DNA from: Mytilus californianus
Taxonomy: Eukaryota > Mollusca > Bivalvia > Mytilida > Mytilidae
NCBI RefSeq assembly: GCF_021869535.1
Contig: NW_026262690.1
Location: forward strand, 89,387,995-89,451,994
Direction: 5' to 3'
Length of the DNA: 64,000 nucleotides
Shown: one piece after another, positions 56,201 through 64,000 of the stretch
Position numbering within the stretch: position 1 is the first letter of the stretch
Layout of the letters: each line of letters begins with the position of its first letter
Program-made: the position numbers and the translations under genes
The notes under the pieces: model-generated
The model's input: only the letters and a program-made list of their open reading frames with translations
Database searches by the model: none
Told to the model about the DNA's origin: nothing

Positions 56201-57610
56201 CTGAATTAAATCAAGATATTTTTCGTTTCTCTGTTGGTTTTTTTTTTTTTTCAGAAAAAGGTGTTCTTTTTCGGCCCATCGTTAAAATGTGTTTTAAACA
56301 GGAGCGCTAAAACGATTGTTAGGAATCCACTTAGTAACAATATTTTTTATAAAAGATGTAAAAACAACACACTTATAGGACATATGAAGCCATTCGACCA
56401 CACAATTTTATAAAACCATATGATTGACACCTTTTTAATGATTAGTGTATTGCCGATAGCTATCAAATGCGTGTACTTTTTTTACCATCAGCTGATTATT
56501 GATTTTCTGTCAAAATTGAATGACGTGAAGAGTTCAATGTAAAAAGGAGTGTTGGCTGATAAGAGAAAAAATCCCAGAAGCCCGAAAAATTAACAAGAAG
56601 GACGATCGCAAATGTTGATTTTTTTTTTCGCTACAACATTGCCAGCAGAAACCCTGAATATTGTGACGGCATGGCTTAGTGGTAATTTTAACTACATTTT
56701 AAGTCTGTATTTCGTTCGTTTGACTTCGAAATAAAGTTACCAAACTGAAACTAGTTAACCAAAGAAGATGGGCAAGACTAAAGGAAGTTTTCATGATTTA
56801 TTGATGCTTCAAGAGGACATCTTAATAATTATGTAAGGGAGCAACCATTTGAGTTATACTCTGTACTAAACATTTATATTATAATGGTTACTGTATATGA
56901 AATATGGGAGAAATCTCCACTTGGCTCAACTGGCTTTCATACTGTCTATATACTAGTATTATATTATTTCTGACAGTCTATATATCATAGTACACATACG
57001 TGTAGTCAGCCATTGGTCAGTTCACTGACCGGCATAAATTATAGTATATATTTTATATAACATGAGCGCCCTTTAGAATTGTTTTTAGAGGTATTTCTCT
57101 GATCTACAGAGCCATTAGCAGCAATTATGTATACATTATATATTACAAACTTCAATAATAACTAAAGATATTTACAACTATTTACACTGAACATGACAAA
57201 AGGTAGATAGATTTTTCGAAGTCCGACCCCCCCCCCCCCCCCCCCCCCCTTTCTTATGTAAATAAAAATATCATTCTACTAAAGAGCGTAAATATAGCAC
57301 AGGTGACTTATTCTCCCAGCTAAATTCACTTTTGTAAAATTAGCAATAGGATAATTCCATATCCCCAAGTTACACACTAAAAATTTCGGATATTAAGGTT
57401 TATTCATGATATTTGAGTCTTTAAAGTACACCCTTAAACCTTCATATCATTTGCAAGATCTCTGCAACTATATTAACATACATGGCCCAATATTCTGTAA
57501 CTTCTAGAGAAAAGCCCCAAGCTCAAAACAAAATAAACATAAATTTCTCTATTTGTCTCCTTTTTCTCATGTTCATAAATTTACTCAGCTATTGAACATA
57601 GTCATACATA
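56201..57610. other. No further exon seen; C23 tract
   Basis: AT-rich, with a 23-base C run at 57227-57249 and T runs at 56238 and 56623. No clear repeat family. Confidence 0.4.
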
Positions 57611-57721
57611 CCTTTTTCTGTTGATACTGCACAAAACAGCACAGGTATAACTGAGGGGAAGCAGCTTCTTTTTACTACTAGCTTAACCAAATTCGAACTT
57701 TGCCGCTTCTGAGCTTTTATA
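57611..57721 (-). promoter_or_regulatory. TATA promoter with a splice donor, probably in a Gypsy LTR
   Basis: TATAAAAG at 57721-57714 (minus strand) is followed about 100 bases later by AGAAAAAG|GTATGT, an excellent donor at about 57611. The interval has no ATG. It lies 0.6 kb behind the accessory ORF of the minus-strand Gypsy element, where its 3' LTR should be, and points toward exons A and B. No second LTR copy exists in the window to confirm LTR identity. Confidence 0.4.
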
Positions 57722-58295
57722 TGCCAGCGCCATTACTTTTTATGTTATTGTATCTTTCTACACTTGTATTTATGTAACATTGAATCAAACTAATAATAAA
57801 TTTTATTAATAAAGCTATATAGTTTGTCAGATTCATAGTTTGAAGCGTATATAGCTCAAAACCGATCTTTCTTATCGATAAGCCTGAAGCTATCGAGTTG
57901 CCTAGTAACAACATCAAGAAGAAGTAGTATTAGAAACGAGTACTTGACTTCCTTTACAAACATGTGAAACCAAAAATGACCACGAGGACCTCAATATCTG
58001 CTGTTCTAAACCAAATACGATATTACAAACAACAACGACCATTTCCTGAAGATTGATACGATATAAAGTAAACATATAAATACTCCAAACAACATGCCAT
58101 TTTCTATTCTATTATAAATCAAAGTTCAACAAACATGATAAATTCAAATTCAAATGTTTAAAGTCCACTCACCTTATATGAACCTAAAGATAACTCATCA
58201 ATGAAATGATCTCAACAATAATATGTATATTTTAAAATCAACCCTCTCAACCCAACTATTATAATCAAATTACACCAAAAACACAACAATTTTAA

Positions 58296-59445
58296 CTAAT
58301 TCCTAAATCGTTTGTTTTTATTGTTCTTAGAATTGTGATGGTTTCCCGCATACGGACGGTAGCGGTCTCTGCTGACTAGAGTTGAACTCCGCTCCATAGC
58401 ACTAAAGGCTGAAGTCTGAACAGTCATGGCGATTGTCAAACCAATAATGGCTTCCAACAGTCGAGCAGATGAAAATTCTACATTTCCTGATAGCCTACGA
58501 AATTTTGTCCGTAATTGGTTAATTTCTGAGTTCTGTTGTTACAATAGGACCCACAGTCGGCACATCAGACATTTGTACCTCTGGGACTGAAGATGATACG
58601 GTCAAATCAATATGGTTATTATTCTGATCAATGTTATTGTCATTGGTTTAAATTATGTCTTCTGGGCATTCTGCCTCATCTCCAACAGACTTGGACGATA
58701 CAGAGACAGAAGATTTCCAGCTACCACAATCTTCTAAATCGAACTGAAAATGATCCAAAGGTGGAACTGGCATAGAAGACAATGTCTTTATTGGTGTTTC
58801 CGTGTTCAAAAAACTGGATGCGACGGGACTCTCAAGTACAAACTTAGTAACAGGCGGACAAAAAGGTGATGGAGCTGTCTGTCCCACGGAATAAGTAGAA
58901 AAAGCGGGCATACTGAGACAAGGCATGTTAGATTGTTAAAGTCTGGTATAACTGTCTATAGATGCTGATGTACAAGTAGCTGTAGATGTCTCCAAAGGAG
59001 CTAAAGGTTTTGGAGCTATAGGAATAGGAGTAGCCGTGTTATTAGGCAAAGTTAACTTTGAAGGTTTAGGGAAAGACTTTATTCGGATTCCTGCTCTTGA
59101 CGCCCAATGCTTTTGTGGTTCTGTATACGATTGCTTCACAATATCACGACCATCTTCAAAAATGTAAGGTACTGACGCCTTCTTCCAATAATTCCTCTCA
59201 TTATAAGTTTTCCGTTCTTTTGTAACGTTTGGACTTCTCCAACATGCTTTGCATAACCACGGGTATGACTATTGAGATCATATTCACTTTTACATCTAAA
59301 CATACACAAAGTACAAAAATATTCGCAATGGCACATGATAATTATAAAAATGATCTATCACACGGCTTTTCTCTCCTCTATAAGGACACCTCCCGCAGAC
59401 ATACAAGTAGCATCTTGTTCGAACCCAATCTGGATCTCGATCCAT
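58296..59445 (-). pseudogene. Accessory ORF of Gypsy element 2: two zinc fingers, acidic middle, hydrophobic/basic end
   Basis: Begins ATG at 59445. Residues 12-32 give VCGRCPYRGEKSRVIDHFYN then YH, a CxxC..Hx4H finger; after one frameshift (about 59340) comes YFCTLCMFRCKSEYDLNSHT, a second finger. The middle (59139-58560, two further breaks) is Pro/Ser/Thr-rich then acidic. The last part (after a frameshift at about 58530) reads LLEAIIGLTIAMTVQTSAFS, AMERSSTLVSRDRYRPYAGN and a basic tail ending at TAG 58296. Starts 280 bases after integrase. A hydrophobic stretch too short and lacking signal peptide or glycan-rich ectodomain argues against an envelope protein. Function unknown; nucleic-acid binding by the fingers is inferred. 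Confidence 0.55.
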
Positions 59446-59726
59446 CTACAACAATTATTATCATTGATAAGCCCTCCTAATTATGTCAATGTTTAACTTG
59501 TACATTGTAATGTCGTATTATATAATATAACTATGTTAAAAATTATGTGTACAAATGCATACACATTATATATACTGTATTTACTTATAGTATACATCTG
59601 CATTCTACACCTCTGCTGAAATGTAATTTTATTTTATTTTCCTGTATCATAACATGCTATATGTCTTGATTTTTTTTTATTATTATTATTGTTACATTTA
59701 TACATAAATATATTTCTTAAATCTTA

Positions 59727-60402
59727 TCATTTAAGAAATTTTTTGTAATTCCATTTTGGGACTTCCTGCCCTTTATATGGTTTTAACTTGTTATGGTTTA
59801 CCACTTTGGATTTCCCCCATTTATCCACTAAAAGTAAATAAACCAAGTCATTATACCTTTTCAAAATTAAAAAGGGACCCTGGTAAAGATTGTGTAACGT
59901 ATGACACCTCCCTTCCTGTCTTGCCTCATTTAATAACCAAACTGGTTGCCCTGGCTGATAAATTTGGAATGAAAGCTTAGCATCATAATTTTCTTTTTGC
60001 CGTTTAGCTGCTGCTTGCAAATGCTTTCTTGCAATGCTATGCGTTTGTAACATTCTTTCTTTTAAAATTTCAACATATTCTCCAAATGTCTCTATTTTAT
60101 TTTTGCCCATTAAATACTGATCCGAACATTAATTCAGCTGGCAATCTAACTTCTTTACCCAACATTAATAAATTTGGTGTAAGTCCAGTTAACTCATGGG
60201 GTGTGGCCCTATATGCGGCTGCTAAGCAACCTAAGTTTATATCCCAATCAGTTTGTTCCCCCTTTAAATAAGCCCTTATTATTCTCCATAATGTCTTATT
60301 GAATCTTTCGGAAAGACCATTACATTTGGGATTTCTAACGGTAGTCCTGGTTTTCTTTATTTCAAGCATTACACACAACTCATTAAAAAATTTGACTCTC
60401 AT
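59727..60402 (-). pseudogene. Gypsy element 2 integrase, C-terminal half
   Basis: Two overlapping frames. 60402-60097 reads LEIKKTRTTVRNPKCNGLSE, RFNKTLWRIIRAYL and AAYRATPHELTGLTPNLLML, i.e. the end of the rve core with the catalytic Glu region (NGLSERFN) kept. 60110-59727 reads the C-terminal domain with YDAKLSFQIYQPGQPVWLLN, YQGPFLILKR and HNKLKPYKG. A frameshift lies at about 60105. Upstream, 60403-60791 contains broken core and zinc-finger sequence (IIPIPDQSTIT-like and HTKHLKLRWEK-like words in several frames), so the first half is damaged. Confidence 0.8.
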
Positions 60403-60791
60403 AATTGCTTCCTCTATCAGAATGCAAGGATAATGACTTATGACTTCATTAAGTATCTTTTCAGCACAAGTAATTGTTGATTGGTCTGGTATTGGGATAA
60501 TTTCAACCCATTTTGTAAAATGATCAAGAGACCATTAAAATATATTTATTTCCTCCGGGTGTTCTAGGCAACGGCCCAATAATATCAGTAGCAATCCTGT
60601 TCATAGGAGCGCCAACTCCCATTTTTCCCAACGGAGCTTTAGGTGTTTTGTGTGGTGGCTTATTCCGCGAACATGTCACATGCATTAACATAATTATTAA
60701 TGTCCTCCTTCATTAAATACAAGAACTGGATACTTTTTCATCTCCTAAACTTTCAGACCTTTGGTCTATAATATTTCTTTTGTACCGTCCT

Positions 60792-61556
60792 TCACACATC
60801 TTTAAGTACTATATTGCTTTCCATTTCAAGCATTCGAGTTTTGCATTTCTTGCAAGGCCCACATTTTAGGGGTTCAAGCATATCTTGATCACTACACCGA
60901 CAATATCTAGGCGAGTAACAAAACCTGGACATAGAATCGGCATTTTGGCGCTTTTTACCGGGTCTATATTCAACAGAAAAATTAAATGGGGATAAAATTT
61001 CTATCCACCGTGCAATTCTACCTTTCGGTTCTTTCAAACTAAACAACCATATTAAGGCTTGATGGTCAGTTCTAATTTTAAATTTTCTACCCAATAAGTA
61101 CTGTCTATAATATTCCACAAAATATCTCAAGTCTAATAATTCCTTATCAGTAACACAATGATTGCGTTCTGCTTTATATAAAATTCTACTTCCGTAAGCT
61201 ATAACTTTTTCTTACTGATTCTGAATCTGACTTAAAACTGCCCCTATCCCATAGCCTGATGCATCAACATCTAAAATAAATTTCCCCTCTTCCCTAGGGA
61301 AAGCCATAATAACATCGGAGGACAAGGTATCCTTAATTTCTTGAAAGGCATCTTGGTAAGCTTCTGTCCAATTAAATGCAGTATTTTTGCGGGTCAAATC
61401 TATCAATGGTTTGGCAATTTTTGAAAAATCTTTCACAAAACGTCTATAGTAGCTAGCTAACCCTAGTACTTGACGTACTTCTGTAACATTTTTAGGTACG
61501 GGCATTTTCTTTAATTTTTCAACATTATCAGGGTTTGGCATAACTCCCTCTTCCAT
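60792..61556 (-). pseudogene. Gypsy element 2 RT thumb, connection and RNase H; 5' truncated
   Basis: Frame 61556-61212 starts at the thumb (NPDNVEKLKKMPVPKNVTEV, LGLASYYRRFVKDFSKIAKP) and enters RNase H (FILDVDASGYGIGAVLSQIQ) before a TAA. RNase H continues in broken frames, then at 61130 DLRYFVEYYRQYLLGRKFKI, RTDHQALIWLF, RIARWIEILSPFNFSVEYRP and NADSMSR. The catalytic Asp of DVDASG and of RTDHQAL are kept. Sequence beyond 61556 has no RT palm, protease or gag: the element is truncated there, typical of incomplete insertion or later deletion. Closely parallels 5027-5812 of element 1 but is a different lineage. Confidence 0.85.
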
Positions 61557-64000
61557 AGAATAAATAATAACTTTTGCTCTTTTCTGATTTTCAATGTTTA
61601 CGACGTGTTTAGTTATTAAAGCACTCGGATGAGAACATTGTATGTAAATTAATATCTTATGTTCAGGAAGTAAATAAAAAAATATAGATATTTTTCCCTT
61701 AGATAAGGGAAATATGACGATTTGTTCACCTTCGAAACATCACGAATTTTGAGCTTGGTTTTCAATAGTCCAAATTCGACATAATGTAAGTTGCGTTTGT
61801 AAAATACTTTGCTGCTATACAACTATACAATTGTCTATTCAACAATTAACTGCATCGTCAAAACTGAAAACTCTTAATATACGTTTTCGTAATGTTTAAT
61901 AATCGCCTCAGCATTTAATATTCAAACGTAAATAAGTATATGTTGTTGAACTCTGCAGGACAAGATAAATTGACACTCGGGTGTATCATCAAACGGGACG
62001 ACTGAAAAATAACTTTCATATTCCTGACTTGGTACAGACATTTCCAAAAGAAATTGGATGGTTTATAATATATACCTTTCCATTCGCTAATTGTTAGACC
62101 TTTAGATACTAGATTTATCGTCTGATCTGTATATTTACCGATTTAATCCTGTGTTCCTGATTGTGAAATTTTTACATACTGAGTAGTGTGCTTTGGCTTG
62201 GTAGTTGATGCATGCAAAGCCGAAGGATACGCTTACCTTGCCGACACACCACGTCTCAGTCCTCTTAACGTTCACGCGGTTCCCTCATTTATATTTGAAT
62301 CTTCTCAATTGATTTATTATTCAAGTTCAATATTGAAAATTTTTGTTTTTAACCGTTGATGAGTTTTGGTCCTTGATATATATGAAAAAAAGTGGCACGT
62401 TATGTCGTTTCCGTAAAATAATTTATGAACCGTTCGAGCAATGTTTTTTCCCTCAAACGTTAGTATGTTGTAACTGATGACAAAATGAAGGTCAAGGTCT
62501 ATATTGGCAATAACTTATTAACCTTTCCAGCGATGCTTTTCAAATTTTGATATGTTGTTACTAATGAAAAATGAGGTTCAATTTTGATATTGACAATTTT
62601 CACTTTTACTGTTCAATTAATTGTTTAAAATACTAATAAGTTTTCCAACCCCAGGAATAGATTACCGTAGCTATATTTAGCAAAACCTTTTGGAAATTTG
62701 GATCCTCAATGCTCTTTAACTTCGCGCTTTTATTGGCCCTTTTTTTTATCTTTAATTGGCCTTTTAACTTTTTTGATTTGAGTGTCACTGATGAGTCTTT
62801 TGTAGACGAAACGCACGTCTGGCGTACAAAACTTTAAACCTGGTATATGTGATGAGTTTAATTAGTTATGTATCCCCCAATCGTAATACGTAATATAAAT
62901 TGTTTTATTTTTTTTAATCAATATTCAGTTTCGAATTTTTGTGATATATGCATGATATGAATCATTTTGTTTTACATTTTTTATTTTGCACCAGTGGTCA
63001 TATTTTTTAACCGTAAATGTGACCGCACCGTTTGGTCTTTTTCCGAAGGGCTTTAAAGCCATTGCCGAGGTAGTGTCCGTTTGGTTGTGTGGGATGTATA
63101 AACACGAAGCCACGATGCTTCATGTTGAGAGAGTGTCATGCCCTGTTCACGGCAAGAACCATGCAACAACTCTTTGAGAGGTTTTTAGGTGGCGTGTCTT
63201 TCAGATGGAAATAAATATACACAAGTTGTTTTTATAATATTAATCATTTTATCCATACATAAGGTTTAAAGAAATACACGAGGTATTTCTGCTACTATAC
63301 TTTACCCGATTTTTAGTGCCTAACCTTAAATTTTTAGTCATTTTTCAACAAGCTCTTCTAGGTATTTAAGTCAAACTGATAAACATTCTTACCTATAGAT
63401 CCTTATTGTTTTTCTATCCGATGAGGTTGCCTGCAAAACAGATTTATCAATGAGCATTGAGCATAGCTATGCTTAATACATGTTGTACTTTAATTCGACA
63501 TGGTTGTTTATACAATAATGTGGCTGTTGACTGCAGTCGTCAATTCCATAAAATAATTTTTATAAAACTTAAAACGAAGGAAAAGAAATAATCCCTTTCA
63601 AATCATTGGTTACAATTTCTCCAGTCATTGAGGTTTCCCTCCTTCTTTTTGTTTCTTTCTTCCTTGCTCTGCAAATCAAGCCATTTTTTTCACTTGTGCG
63701 TCGTTTTTCTGCCTTCTATGTTGTAGGCAATTACATTGTGAAAAAAATTTGCATACATGTACTCCTGATAATAGTGTGTACTTCTAAATTTGCCTTGTAC
63801 AAATAATAAACAACTGCACCAGGAGATATGATGCAACATTTTCTACATATAGAAATTGTTGCAAGAATAAAATGGAATACATGTAATTAGAAGTTTTAAA
63901 ATTAGAACTCAGTAAAATGGCCTTTAAAAAAAATTATGTATCAAAAATAATTGCTTTAAAATTTTGTCTAGTGAATTTGAGGCAATATTTTTCTATACTG
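61557..64000. repeat. Terminal repeat-bearing region without genes
   Basis: 62003-62070 reverse AAGGAAATGCC repeat. 62785-62860 is the bivalve repeat with TTTGTAGACGAAACGCACG and CTGGCGTAC. 63052-63195 is a reverse copy of the GCTTAACGTCC family. 61600-62000, 62100-62780 and 63200-64000 show nothing I can name. Confidence 0.6.

Noticed and set aside
58296..59445. Envelope (env) gene of an infectious Gypsy errantivirus
   Set aside because: No signal peptide, no Cys-rich ectodomain and no C-terminal anchor; fingers at the N-terminus argue for a nuclear or RNA-binding accessory protein.

Overview
The window looks like ordinary nuclear DNA from a bivalve mollusc, most likely a mussel (Mytilus or a close relative). 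The base is AT-rich, introns have GT..AG borders, and there are many copies of repeats that I recognise from mussel genomes: the family ending in AAGATGTGGTATGAGTGCC, the family with CCAAAGGGAC/AAATAAACTGAC, the GCTTAACGTCC..TTTCATGCAT family, the GCCCCGCCTACGATAG family and the AAGGAAATGCCTGTAC family. There are no bacterial-style operons. I found no rRNA, convincing tRNA or CRISPR. The repeat identification is from memory and was not searched.

Layout. (a) 1-10535 is one large Ty3/Gypsy-like LTR retroelement: 5' LTR (cut by the window edge) to 2328, tRNA-Leu primer binding site at 2330, broken gag-pol 2410-6589, then two same-strand accessory reading frames, a Cys/His finger ORF (6676-7290) and a T1-type BTB (KCTD-like) ORF (7307-8140), then a near-identical 3' LTR to about 10535 carrying younger insertions. 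A piece of a second BTB ORF follows at 10685. (b) 11-19 kb is repeats and low-complexity DNA with a two-exon DnaQ/PML-type exonuclease homologue (16705-17477) and piggyBac transposase remains (17680-18800). (c) 20.2-25.1 kb holds a probable small host membrane-protein gene whose exons link by splice phase; its first exon carries a 62-bp tandem duplication. (d) 25.4-34.8 kb is inverted repeats, two copies of a MITE (one with a second MITE nested in a TA site), and a RecQ-like-helicase/PHD-type element. (e) 35-43.2 kb holds three Penelope-like reverse transcriptase remnants, a THAP-like finger and an SAP-like transposon ORF. (f) 44.5-50.6 kb has two more copies of the PHD-type element around a nearly intact Merlin (IS1016-like) transposase with a second downstream ORF. 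(g) 50.8-55 kb is dense repeats. (h) 55.5-57.7 kb has two phase-matched minus-strand exons downstream of a TATA promoter and splice donor that lie just beyond a second Gypsy element. (i) 58.3-61.6 kb is that 5'-truncated minus-strand Gypsy element, again with an accessory zinc-finger ORF behind integrase. (j) 61.6-64 kb is repeats only.

The theme is mobile DNA: two Gypsy lineages that both carry a same-strand accessory ORF after integrase starting with Cys/His fingers but ending in different modules (BTB/T1 in one; a hydrophobic segment plus basic tail in the other), and a Merlin element with a companion ORF. Almost every mobile ORF is broken. The Merlin transposase and its neighbour are the exceptions.
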